Assembly (NCBI GenBank): GCA_003993805.1
Contig: RSEF01000020.1
Location: 12,953,655-13,017,654 of the forward strand
Origin: Himantopus leucocephalus
Taxonomy: Eukaryota > Chordata > Aves > Charadriiformes > Recurvirostridae
Length of the DNA: 64,000 bases
Reading direction: 5' to 3'
Shown: in pieces, positions 12,801-24,800 of the stretch
Layout of the letters: every line of letters begins with the position of its first letter
Position numbering within the stretch: position 1 is the stretch's first letter
The notes under the pieces: model-generated
The model's input: only the letters and a program-made list of their open reading frames with translations
Database searches by the model: none
What the model was told of the DNA's origin: nothing
Position numbers and translations under genes: made by a program

Positions 12801-14976
12801 CTGTGGTAAAAGAGATTAATTTATAAGCTATATAAAATGCAAAGGTATTTAGTGAGTCCTAGAAAGATTAGATTAGAAAGAAAAAGAAAAAGATTAATTA
12901 CATTGTTTTCTGAGCTGGAATAACTCATACTTAAGTTGTCAGAAGCTGGGAGTGCTTAGCATGTGGAAACTATTCTGACCTATTCTGATTAGAGTATCTG
13001 GTATACTGACACAGATTTCTCCTGAGCACAAGCTGGGAAAAAAAATATACTCCAATACCATGACATTCCTGTGCGTGCACTTGAAAGTGCTCTGCCCAAA
13101 ATAATATGTTTCATCTTAGTTGTCACAAATGCAGGCAACTTCCACTGCACCGAGAGGGGTTACGCAAAGTAACTGAGAACAAGACGTGAGCTGGTGGTAC
13201 CTGTGCTTCTGAATCTCAGGGCAGAGCTGGAATTTGTCTGTTAAAAGGGCAGGAACAAAGTTCTTTATTTCACACTGGGCTTGGAAATTCCAGTTTAACA
13301 AGAATCATCTGCCAGTCTCCCTGAAAACTTCCTGCTTTAATCAGCAACCACCTTGAAAATGGGCGCAGCAGGGAGACGGTAGTATAAGCAAATAACATAC
13401 GATACTTCTGCAAATGTGCTAAAAGAGTCAAAATGGGGATTATCTCAAATGAGCTCCCACTCCTCTACTCCTCCCTCCACCCATTTATAGGAAGAATGGC
13501 AAGTAGTATCATCTTGTTTGCTCGATCAGCCTAGAAACGTCTTAGTATCTTCATGCATCAGACAGGAACAGCTACAGCTGACAGACTCCATTGCTCTTGT
13601 AATGTGAGAAATCTTTTAACTGATGTGTAGGTTTCTAGGGTTGCTGGACAAACTTGGAATGACTAGCTCGTTCGGTATTTTTTGATGGATATTAGAAACT
13701 ATTACATTTTTTTATGTGTCGCCCATTTGCTGCTACATATAAGTGGCCAAAAAATTTTACTCTGTCCTAGAGCCTCTTCCAAACTCAACATCGGTGTAAG
13801 GAGAAGCAAAGCCATTGCAGCCAGCTGAGCTGCACAAGATTACAGTTAGTTTAAGACAGGGGATTTTTTTAGTCCATTGTGATTTTTTGCTGCTCTTTTG
13901 TATACTTAGATTTTCAAAGGTGAAAAGTTAAAAGAACTTCACTGAGGTAGAGTCTAATCAGTATAAAAACCCCCACTGTTTTTACTTCCCTGCAAGGGAT
14001 GAGGAAGTTAAGATCTTTCACTCTCCCAGTCTGACACAGAATAGTCCTACCGTGACCCAAAGTGATGAGTCAGGTTTCCAGTGTGAAACATACTGTGTGA
14101 AAGGACAATTCACCTATGATTTTGCACAGTTCCTATTGCAGGGAAAGCAAATAGCAGTCACCTTTAGCTTTGTCATGCTGTTTTTCTGTTTAGCATGTAA
14201 TGGTTTAGGCATCTGGCTACAAACAGGATTGGTGTTCTACGCAATGTTAGCAGTGACCTCTGAAACAGTGTTTGTGGATCCATTTTGCTGTCATGTGCTG
14301 AAGTTCGATGGCTTCCAATAAAATTAGGTTGACACATCCTAAAATAAAGCCAAGTTTTTATCAATTACTGGTCAGAAATTTAGTTGGTATAGCTAGAGCT
14401 ATGCATTTCCTTCATCTAAGCTGGATTAGTGTCTTGAATTGGTTCCAAAACCAGAATTATATTTGTAGTATAAAAAAGCTTTATCACTCTAACATTGTCA
14501 AATACCTGTCATGCATGAAAGTATTTAATGTTCTTTTAACTTAGAGCAGACCAAGGTTGGCTATAATACACTATTAATCATGCTTGAAGGACTCTTAGCG
14601 TGGTTTCAGTGAACCATTTAGGCCAGGGAAATTTTAGAGAAAGTTATGCCAAAACTACAATACTGCCAGTACACAGCAATATGTGTCTAGTACGATAGCC
14701 CAGTTTCTGAAACAATTGCTTTCCATGCTGACTGGGAAAATGATATTAAAATAGCCAACCCATTTAGGCAAAGTCGCAGGCAGTATCTTTCTGGGGTTGT
14801 CATGATGCAGATGGTGCTCATATACTTATGCATATTAAATAAAAGGCAAATTAAGAAAAGCAGAGAGGTGAAATGAGTGGAAAATATCTGCTAGCAAAAC
14901 GCTAACACATAATTCCAGCCCTAACTCTTCTGAAATACTTGAAAATGTTTATAAATTTCTATATCTTATTCCACAG
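9886..14976 (+). other. BCAS1: BCAS1 last intron
   Basis: This is a 5.1-kb intron from GTACGT to a clean acceptor with a pyrimidine-rich tract ending ATTCCACAG. It contains an old interspersed-repeat relic at about 11011-11085 and a possible second, weaker one near 13790-13860. The rest is AT-rich single-copy-looking sequence in which I recognise no exon. Confidence 0.85.
11011..11085. repeat. Old amniote interspersed-repeat relic (possible MITE-like)
   Basis: The stretch runs GGGTAAAATCCTGGTCC, then a diverged centre, then TTTCAATGGAGTAAGG and AGTCCTGG. It resembles a short palindromic repeat common in turtle and crocodile genomes, with GGTGAAATCCTGGCCCCATTG at one end and its near-complement at the other. 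The family name is not certain from eye alignment. A RepeatMasker search would settle it. Confidence 0.4.
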
Positions 14977-15051
14977 GGCTCCAAAAGGACGTCTGATGCG
15001 GAAGTGCAAACAGATCCAGTGTCTATCCTACCTGCTGGGAAATCCAAGTAA
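14977..15051 (+). CDS. BCAS1: BCAS1 terminal coding exon with dynein light chain motif
   Basis: After the acceptor ATTCCACAG, 24 codons and a TAA read GSKRTSDAEVQTDPVSILPAGKSK. Human BCAS1 ends almost identically (GPKR, AQVQTDPVSIGPVGKSK), so this is the true C-terminus and the exon joins in frame to the SLGGFFKGL exon. Human BCAS1 is reported to bind the dynein light chains DYNLL1 and DYNLL2. The segment DAEVQTD fits the accepted DYNLL-binding pattern with Asp at -4, Val at -1, the central Gln, Thr at +1 and Asp at +2. The sequence therefore suggests that the docking site is conserved; binding in this species is inferred. The frame stays closed downstream, where the 3' UTR begins. Confidence 0.95.
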   Translation, partial: GSKRTSDAEVQTDPVSILPAGKSK

Positions 15052-16070
15052 TGAATACGCGTGGCTGCTGAAGGATCAGCAGCTCTCTGTAAGCTCCCTT
15101 GCAGCAGAGATGACTCATTATTTTCCTTTACATGGCTGTCATCAAATGCCTGAGGCTAAAGCAAACATTGGTGTATCATTTAAGGTATATCATTTACAGG
15201 GTTTGTTCATTAGATGTTAGAAAGCAACTCTAAGGATCATCAGGCAATGTGTAGTATGTTTAAAGAAAGGTCATGTGGATGATTTTAAGTCTATAGAGGG
15301 TAGAGGACGTAAGGTAAAAAAGTGGCGGTGAATTAAACAAATGGCAGAAAAAAATGCATGTGACAAAGGAATGCAGTTTGTGCAGCAAGGAATGAGCAGC
15401 AAATCCTCAGCTTTAGAGAGCTTTAAAGCAGCCGGGGGAAAAAAAAATCTCCTTTGATAAATGTTATACTTAAATGTAAAAACAACCAAGTCACCTTTTG
15501 TGGTTTTCAATAGAGCTGAAATTAGCAAAAAGTCTGCAGTATAATAGAATCAGTGGTTATAAAATTATGCTTCATATTGGTTATTAATGTAAATTAAAAC
15601 GCTAAAATGCAAAGGCTTTCTTTACATGATTGAGACAACGTCTCTTTTGTCTTGGTGAGGTGGGATAACAAATTAAAAGCTATTTAAGTTTCTAATAGGA
15701 ACACAAGGGGGCACCCGCGTCCCCACCGACGTCCTAACTCCAAGGCTGTACCTACAATCCTGTTATTAATGTTTTTCAGATGATAGGAAACTTAGTTGTT
15801 TCATCAGATATTTGTTTATATCCATACTTTTAATTAATCCTAATAAAAACCAAAATCCAGGTACCTCCCTGTTTCACAAGACTTCTGTAATAACTGTAGT
15901 TAATAAATTTTACAGAAAATTAAGATTTCTGTGGTTTATTCAACCCTGGGCTAACCTGGACAGGGAACCATGGCCTGACATTTTAATCCACACTTGCATC
16001 TGAATGATACAGTACTGTATATTTTGACCTCCTTATAATTAAATAAATGAATACTTATCCCTTCAAAATA
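15052..16070 (+). other. BCAS1: BCAS1 3' untranslated region (end uncertain)
   Basis: Sequence after the BCAS1 stop codon is AT-rich and without a coherent frame. The right boundary is set only by the candidate poly(A) signals and may be wrong by hundreds of bases. Transcript reads would define it. Confidence 0.6.
15842..16047 (+). terminator. Cluster of three candidate poly(A) signals for BCAS1
   Basis: Canonical AATAAA hexamers occur at 15842-15847, 15902-15907 and 16042-16047, roughly 0.8-1.0 kb after the stop codon. AATAAA is frequent by chance in AT-rich DNA, so which one is used, if any, cannot be told from sequence. Confidence 0.4.
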
Positions 16071-18199
16071 ATCATTTGCTGCTTTAATCTTAAAACAAAG
16101 TTTGTTATTTACATCCCTGTCTTCTGATGATTGATGTGACATAAAGGCATAAATCAACACATGAAAACCCTGCCTGTGAAGTTAATAGCTGTCATTCTTT
16201 ACTTGAGTAAAGATTACAACTGGAAATGAAGTGAGAATTCTGTAAAATCTGCAGACTTACTTTTCTAACTCGTCAGAGAAGACAGAGGTAAAAGAGTCTT
16301 GTTTCTCCATATGAGCCATTGCCAGTAGGTAGTATTTTTGCTCTGGCCTCTGCAAACCTGTGGACTTGCAGCAGATGACCAAAACTTGCCGGTGGTTCTA
16401 CGCGCAGAGAGCAGACAAAAGGACCTTTAGTTGTAACAGTACTTTGTGTTCTCCTCCCTAGCACAATGGGCCTTTGATGACATATAAAGTGTTATCAATC
16501 AAGAGTGACTGCTTACAGATTTCAGACCAGATCCATAACGACCTACTTCTACTTCTGTGTAGGACTGGTGATTTCTGTGCATCCCCATTCCTGGTAGGAT
16601 GAGAGAAGAATTGGGCTTGTTATATCCAGCTTTGCTCCACAAAAAAGTCTTGGGCTTTGTTTACGCTACAAGCCTACAGAGCTTTAATTAAATCAATGCA
16701 TGTAAAGCTACATACAGTGAGACGACAAAGCATGGTTACATGCTGGTATGAAAGTGCCAGATGTCAGCATAGTGTGTGTTACCAGAAAAGAGGAATAAGC
16801 TATCATGCTATTTGCTGACTTCATACTGCTGTAATTGCCTCTCTATTAGAATAGTATTTAAGCAATTTTCAAATAAAAATATGCTCTGGCTAGTTAATTA
16901 TATTATAGACTGTATATATATTATTCTATTATAGACAGTGTAGATATTATGTTTTGGATACATCAGGCCTTTTGTGGAAGAGAACAACTCTTCCTTAGTC
17001 TGCACTTTAGGAGCAGGTCTGCGTTGATTGAGTTCTGTATAACTGGGGCAATTAGGACTGCTGACCACATGATTTGACCGTCTCACTTGGCACTGGGGCT
17101 AATTTCAGGAATCAGGAAATCCTCTTGGCGGAAAAACAAGAAAAACAGTAAGTTTGGCTGTGGATGCCCCTTATGCCACTGAGCTATTATCGCAGATGAA
17201 ATAACGGTTAGTGTTGGGACTGCCTCCCACGTAGAAACTCCCCGTTCTGTTTGATTCCTCTCTGATAACAGGAACAACACAAACTTTGAAGAAGCAAGCC
17301 AGCCTTCTCATAAAGCAGCAGCACATGGAGCCCCAAGAGGAAGAAGGGTCTTAGGAGATGCATCCACAGTTAAGTTGAGCTTCCGCATTCCACATGCCAT
17401 ATAAGAAACATAAAAGTACAGCTTTTATGTTCAGGCCCGGTAAAGCTTAACAAGTCATTTGGAAATCAAAGCTTTGGAAGAGGCTGCAATCCAAGACAAA
17501 GGAAAAGAGCAGCCAAAGTAATACATTGCATTTAGACTCTGTTGTCAACAAATAAGCTCTGGTTTTATGCATAGGATCTTTTGAGGGGAACTGAAGCAGA
17601 TCAGACTGCTTCAAGGATCTTAAGGTGTAGGCATTTTGGAAGAATTTAAGAACCTAATGCAACCTCATAACTATAAAAATCCCAGGGAACAGATTAACGT
17701 TGCTACTTTTTGTGTAAGAAATGCTTCCCTCCAACAGACAGATGTTTATCCGTAAAAGCGCACATTCCCAGGTGAGGTTCAGGGCTCTGCCACACGTGTC
17801 TCCGGCAGAGTCCTTGGCAAGCCAAGCTCACCATCGCACCACCGGGCAGCGAGCAGCTCCTCAGCGGGTTGGGAGCCACAGCTTTTTGTAACCTGAAAGC
17901 AAATTATCTCCTGTGAAAGGATATCTGAGCTCAATCGTTCTTCTCTGCAAGCTGTCCAGATGTTTAACTCCACTGCATTTCAAGAAGGTTTTTATAGATA
18001 ACTCCTGGCAAAACTGCCCTGCACTGACCCTGACAATGCACACGAGTAGAACAATGTGATTTCTGGTATTAAACAGTCCGCTCGTTAATTCTGCACGTAA
18101 CCAGCAGCTAATTACCAGCACACACAATTGCACTTTAGCAGCTATTATTTATTTGGTGTAAGCATTGTCTACAGACCTTTGCCTAAAAAAAACCCCAAA
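16071..18199. other. Intergenic DNA downstream of BCAS1
   Basis: AT-rich sequence with no recognised exon or repeat. TA-rich patches at 16895-16950 are low complexity. Open frames here are short and of chance-like composition. Confidence 0.6.
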
Positions 18200-18860
18200 A
18201 GCCTGGTGTTTTTTTGGCCTGCCCTGTCCGCTGGTTGTCCTGTGCATGTCTTGGAGGGGTATCTCTGAGGGGGCCCCCCTGGAGGCCATGGCCGGGGCAG
18301 CTGCAGCGAGGCCTGGCCAGGCTTGTCTCCATGGCCAGACCTGTCTCCATGACCTGGTCTGTCTCCATGGCCATGCCTGTCTCCATGACCTGGTCTGTCT
18401 CCACATCCAGCCGACCACCTGGCCTGAAGTCGCCTGTCCCCAACCTGGGGAGGGGGGCTGGCAGAGTTGTCACACTTCCCCCCACATTTTAGGGGACAGA
18501 GGGAAACTGAGGCAGTGCTGAGGGCTGGGCCTGGCCCATGTCTGTGCTTGGGGACAGTAGGTTTGTGATGGCTGCCGTGACCCCACCTGGCTTTTCTCTG
18601 GTCGGAGTGCTGGGACAGGGCCTGTTGGCAGCCACAAAATGGCTATGAAGTGTAATGAGTCGCTTGGTGGGTCACAGAAAGAAAGAGCCCTCGCTGCATG
18701 CGACCTGTGGGGGTTGAGGTGTTGCTTTAAAGGCTGGTGCCAGAGCAGTGCCGGCTGTTTGTGTGGGCAGGCACCACACCTTGGCATCCCACGACTGCTC
18801 CACAACACTTTCAGGTCCCCTCAGCCTCCATCAAAGCCAGGGGACTGCCGAGGACTCTCT
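18200..18860. other. GC-rich block, possible old LTR or other insertion
   Basis: This roughly 660-bp block is clearly richer in G and C than the flanks. It contains an 18-bp minisatellite and C/G-runs such as GGGGGCCCCCCTGG. It starts just after a T/A-rich patch (AAAAAAAACCCC) and ends near CTCTGCAGGTCTGC, where the sequence becomes AT-rich again. The flanks carry similar words, TGCCTAAAA on the left and TGCCTGAAAA on the right, which could be a decayed target-site duplication or coincidence. No retroviral gene fragment is seen. Several overlapping frames of about 90-118 codons here come from the GC bias and the tandem repeat, not from a gene. Confidence 0.4.
18324..18412. repeat. 18-bp minisatellite, about 4.5-5 copies
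   Basis: Units start with TGTCTCCATG at 18324, 18342, 18360 and 18378, with a decayed fifth from 18396. Two variants alternate: TGTCTCCATGGCCAGACC or GGCCATGCC, and TGTCTCCATGACCTGGTC. This pattern implies that a 36-bp double unit was duplicated. The length is a multiple of three, so reading frames run through it on both strands and create artificial ORFs. Confidence 0.9.
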
Positions 18861-21800
18861 GCAGGTCTGCAGAATATATGCCTGAAAATACCATAATTAC
18901 AGTCTCGTTCTTGCATAATAGGATCTTCAGAGGTTCCTGTCGGGCCACTTGTCTACTGAAAGCATTTGTTGTGTTGAATTGTGTGCATCCATCAATCACG
19001 CTGTATTTGCATTCCCAGGGAGGTTTGCAGAGCAATAAACACCTCTGAGAGTACCGAGAAAGTACAGACTTTCTCCCTGTTGACTATGCCAGGCCTATAT
19101 CTACCCCAGCCTGGCATTAAGCTGGAGCAGCTTTCCAGCTGGGAGTGTGATTAGGATCTCGCCCCTTGTAAGTATGAGATTCTTCACTTTAGGAAAGGAG
19201 GGGTCGGTCTGCTCTCACTGAGGCCAGGATTTAAGGGAGTAACAAAGCTACTTCCAGGGTTTGTGTGTTTCACATTGCTTGCTCTGCACCCAGGGCTTAG
19301 GGCATGGTTTAAGACTATCTTAATACGTTTTTATATGTAAATGTTTACAGCTGACTTTCAGGCGACTTATGCAACAAAATCCATGGTTTTATACATAGAA
19401 AAGATAGCACGACAGAAGATAAACAGAAAAGGTTAGTGCACAGATGCGTTGTGGCTGTGGGAACTGACCCCATTTGTGAGGTTAGAGATGGAATAGCTCT
19501 AACTTCAGTGTATTCATTTGAGAATATCAGTGAAGAATCTGGATTTGCTATAGGCTCCACCTCTTCTGGATAACACACCCAGGTCTTTACTGGCAACTTC
19601 AGCAGTTTAGCAGTTCTGCGAACACAAAAACAGGAAATTCTGCAGCAGTCTTGACGGAGGCTGAAGATGCGTATAAATTCCTTAAAGATTGTCTTATTTT
19701 CTGAAAACAAATTATCAAAAGCCTTGAAGAAAAACAAAACCCTTATCACCACTCTTTGCTTTTACTTAATCATTTCCTATTAAATTTGTCACCTACTAAA
19801 CTGCATAGGAAAACAACCTCCTGCACAGGAAGCATTAGCGATTTGACTGTAAACCGGAAAGGTACAAAGTCCAAATTCCTTCTTTATCACATCCCACTGT
19901 AGGCAGGTGATGCGGCATTTGACACTACCCCTTCACCTACCTTTACACAGCGTAGGAGTAAGGTCCTTCACAATTATTGCACTGCATGGGGAATGATAAA
20001 GACAGACCCTGGGCACAATCTTCAGGACATGTAAAACATGATTAGAATTTTGCAGACTCATCTTTGTTGCAGTACTTCACAAATTTTAAGGATGTTTGTG
20101 ATTACTTCATTAGAGTTCTTTGGAAAACGTAAAGGAAGTGAGGATTAAGTTGCAGAGTTTTCACTTTTTTTTTCTGTTGGCAGTTTCTAGTCAATTTGAG
20201 AAATAAATTCTTAGTTGGTATAAACTGAAATTGTATTACTCGAGTAAATGAGACTGAAGTAACCCAGTATGTTAAGACACTGTCATGACAGGAAGGTTTC
20301 TCTGCAGCTTTTGAGCACTGGCAGTGGCTGTTGTAAGTTGAGAAAAAGAATTGCTTGTGAAAAATTTGCTTTTAAAATTAACCTTGCCTCTGAAGCAATA
20401 TTTTTTCTTTTTTTTTCTTTCTCTTATTTTAACCACTGATTCACAGTATTGAAAAGCATATAATTATCCAATGCCCTGTTCCTACACAAATAGATTATAT
20501 AACTCCTGATAAGCAAAAGACTGATAGAAATAAGAACATATGTCTGTCTGGTAGAACTGAAAATCTTCCTATCACTCATTCACTTTAGAAGGCCCAAATC
20601 AAAACACTGCTGTCACGATTCCTCTGCAGGCAGGTTGTCAGAGTGTTGCATTCAGGAAGCATCTCTCTTCAAGGGCACAAAGAGAGGGTTTGGAAGAAAG
20701 CGTGGGATTTTGCCAGCAGCTGGCTTCAGCCTCCACCTGTGTGGGCTAGGAGGGGGCGTGGGTTAACCGGGCAGTGGGCAGAGCTGTAATTGCTGCTGCT
20801 GCAATGGGAGGCTTGTAGGAACAGCAAGAGTTTAGCTTGCAGATGTCCTGCTGCCTGCTTCTGATCCTGTATCTGTTCCTTCTCAAAGCCTTCTCACTCA
20901 GCCTCTGTATAGGAGACCATAAATTCCTATCTCTGCATAGTTTACACTAGATCTAGTAAATATATGGACATAAGTGCTTGTTGCCACCACTCTGGAGGTG
21001 ATACCATGTTATGTATGAATGCACATCATGCTTTGTTGCTGAGGAGATCAGGTTTATATAAACACCCAGAGAAACAGATACCTGGTGATCTCCTAAAGCC
21101 TGGTGATTCTCACTGCAAATACTATAGGAGACTTGCAGAAGCAAACCTGTGCTAGCTCTTCAGCTAAAGTATTTCCCAGCCTTGGGTATTCATCTCTGTA
21201 AACTAAAAGCCCTGGGTGTGATCTGAGATGACTGAAAGGTGTCCTCTTGCTCAGCTGCCAGAAGAGTAGGAGACCAAGTAGGCAGAGACAGTAACTTCTT
21301 AAATGTCTGCAGCACAAATTAGCAGGCATCCTTCATCAAATTCAGTAATCAAGGCTAGAGAACTTTATTAGCACCTATTTATTGACACAAAATATTTGTT
21401 GATCTGGTCTTAGATGTTATGGAAATGATTCCCTGTAGCCAGGGGACCCACTGACAGTGCACACTAGAAACATTTTGGTGATTGCAGATAAGTGCTTGCA
21501 ACTGTGCTAGCAGAACACCCCTGCCAGAGACATGGGCTACACAAATTTCATTCCAGTGTGGCTAAATCCATGCTAAGGCTTTTATCGATGTTGTGACTAT
21601 ACTTGAAAATAATTTTGGCTCTCTTCTCCCACCCTCTCGCCTCCATGCAATCCTGCCAGTAAAACTGCCAAGTAAAATCTAGGGTTTTGTCTCCATCAAT
21701 CTGCTGTTGCGGTGGGGTCTGCAGGTCCCACAGAGACCTAGCAAGGGTTAATTACTGCAGTGGGGTGAGTCAGCCCAGTTGGTTTTCATACATGAGTTGC

Positions 21801-24800
21801 TGAGAAGGTTAAGCTCCTTTAAAAGGGATTGGGAAGGAAAATAGAGCTAGCACATTAGCTGCTGTAAGAAAGGCCAGGTTTGGACAGAACCAGGTAGGAG
21901 CCATTTATTATCAAACCATCCCTCGGGCAGACAGGCCAGTGTGGAATTGTTTTGTTGTCTTTTCAATCCGGACTATGTGCTCAGTCTCTCATGTGGAGTC
22001 CATTTACGTCGTCCCAAGGAGACACTAGTCCTTGATAAACTTTCCTGGGTTTAATGTTCTCTGGAGTTTGTGGTGTGATTTGTCTGGAAGTGCTGTGGCA
22101 ATGCTTTAGCTCAAGCCCTCCTTAAAAACTGACCTTCTAGAAGCGTTGCATGCCTGTAACCCAGTGAAGTGATATGCTCTCCTGCCTTTTTGTTAGAAAC
22201 CTAAATGTGGACTTAGCCACTGAACTTCAACCCTGAAAACATAAACAACTTTGCCCTCCGTCAATATTTATTTAAATGTGAATGGCAATGCTAAAATGTA
22301 AATGTACTGAAGCCCAGAAGTACATAGGAATATTCATCACAGAAATAACAAGCTTACTTTTTAAAGTTGCCTTTCCCTGTAAAATGTGCTGGTGTTTTGT
22401 AAGTAGGGGATATGTCACTTTAAAGCCTCGCTGACAGACCTAAGCAGCGCTTGTATTGAGTATCTTGATGTGAGAGAATGATGGTGGATTTTGGCACGTC
22501 AGCATCAGAAAGCCTGGCTGTGCCAGACAGCATGAAATATTGTTTCTTGGTGAGTGCTCTATAGTAAATACTTCTTCAGACTATTTTTATTGGGTTAACC
22601 TGGGACCGGTTTGGGGTTTTTTTTTTCCTTTCTCAACAAGCAAAAATATTTACATATCTTAAGTTTGTAGTCTATGTTGATTGTTGCAAAGAGGTTTAGA
22701 AACAGTGGAAAAGGAACCTGAAGTCTGTGGTGTGTTCAGAGCGCGCAGGAGATGTGGCGTGATGAGGGTTAAGGCAAATCTGCTTTCTTTCATTGTCCTG
22801 TGTCACCGTGTCAGTCATGATAGCTGACCTGCAGTGATGTAATATAATATGGACACTGAGGCTTTTAACAAATGTCACTTTGAAACAAAGCATGTGCTTT
22901 TAGAGAAAGTTGTTTGTTTTAACTGAACCCAAAATTAAGCATTCATCATCTTGTCTCCTGTAAAGCATATTGTTCTAGCTTGGAGAAAACTGAAACTAAA
23001 CCGTATGCTGCAAGCGGAAGAATTTAGAAAAATTTACTCTCTTTCCATGAAGGCTGTGCCTCATTTTTCTAGCTTCAAGGGGAAAAAAAAAAAGTAATTG
23101 CTGTAGACAGGGTAAAGATGGTAGTTACTATTCCTAGTCCATTACACAAGAGTAGGTGCTTTCAACTACTTGGAAACAAACATTGTACTAAAATTACTAC
23201 TGGTTACTGGCAGAATTACTTGTAAATGCCTATATTCTAGGATGGAAATAGTATTTAGGGTTTTGCAGAAAGTGTTCCTTAAGCTTTTTGTTCACAGAGA
23301 TATCCTTGTTCTTATGTAAACACATTTGCCAAGAATTTCCTAAGCAAGTAATGATTATGCATGCCTCCATTTTGGGGTATTCAGCTGGTAACTTAACCTT
23401 TTATAAATGCTGATTCTTTGGCAGTGAGATATTGTAAAGGTCACCTCAAATTGATGTTATAAGCATGCTTTCAACCTTCTCATTCCCCCAAGCTGACTCT
23501 TCATGAGACGGTAGTGTTAGTTCCTATAAAAGATGAAAAATATGATGTTAGTTTGGAACTGGATTTGTAAGTTTGCAGACAAGATACTATCTGTTTCTGA
23601 GGAATATTTTTTATGTTTTCAGGATCAAAAATCAGTCGGACTCCATGCATTGATCAAGTGCTTTTTTTATATCTGACTTTCTCTTAGTACATTTAGTTGA
23701 TCTCTGCCCTGCCACAAAAGAACATGAAGTACTGAAGTACTTCTGAAAGATCTCAGTTTGCAATCTGAGATGAGAATTAAAACTAATGTGAGTAATGCAG
23801 TTGTTATCACCAACAAACATCTCAGATATTTAAAGTGAGATCTTTTTTCCAGTTGTTAGTCTGAATCTGGATCTTGTTGTTAACCGTCTATAGAGGAAGA
23901 AAATTCTTCTCTGGCTGGAAAGATCAGGTTTTGCAAGTTAATGCAACGTCCACCTTTAAAACAGACACCTCCAGCATTATTGTTCCTACGCTTATTTGTA
24001 CTTCATAGATGTAATTGGGTTTCCTTACATTAAAGCCAGAGATACAGAAAGTGCTGCCCAGCAGAGGAGGGAAGTTTGTGGTGCAGTGACAGCCACGCAG
24101 GTCACCCTTAGGGCCTTTCCCTGCTGACCGCTGTTTTCCTCGTGGCCTCCTCCAAGTGCAATGTGAGACAGATGGAGGCCTTACAGGCCACCTCTCCCGA
24201 AGGGGCCAAATGGGGCTGTGGGGTTTGCTTGTCCTGTGCTGCTTGTGGGAGCTCGCAGAACCTGGGACTTCCATGCCAACTGGAAGACCCTGAACCATGC
24301 AGGGCCAAGCCAGGCTCTTCCCAGAATTGTATGTAAAGAACATGTAAAAAGATAGCTACATATATGTGTTTAATTTCACTTTTCCCAGTGTATATTACCT
24401 CTGAGACATTTCCGCACAAGACAGCGTTGGTAACTGTCTCCAAGGGACAATGTTTCCTGCCTCACCATAGCCCTGAGTCACATGTGGTGGTGGTTCGAGT
24501 GAGATATGTCCACGCTTCAGCAAGACAGACTTTTTTTCACCCTGTTGCATTTGGTGGGATATTTAACTTTCATTATCAGAACTTGTCCTGAGCTGTTTAT
24601 GATTTAATATCCGGCACACGAGGAGATTTAGGCTTGGGCCAGATGATGAACACTATATAAAAGTTAATGTTGCTGCACTGTATAAAGAATGAGCTCAGGT
24701 GGAAAAGGGAAGGTGCGAAAAGGGAGGTGTTCGCAATGAAACGGACTGCAAACAAGCTGCTGCAGAACCATATGTACAACCTGTTCTCAGCAGTGAAATA

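Noticed and set aside
13790..13860. Possible old amniote repeat (CGGTGTAAGGAGAAGCAAAG, CCATTGCAGCC)
   Set aside because: Similarity too short and diverged to support a call without a repeat search.
18165..18521. Repetitive protein frames on both strands (HDLVCLHGHACL-type, WRQTRSWRQ-type)
   Set aside because: Products of the 18-bp minisatellite in GC-rich DNA.
19345..19752. 135-codon minus frame
   Set aside because: Cys/Phe/Leu-rich chance-like product with no homology that I recognise.
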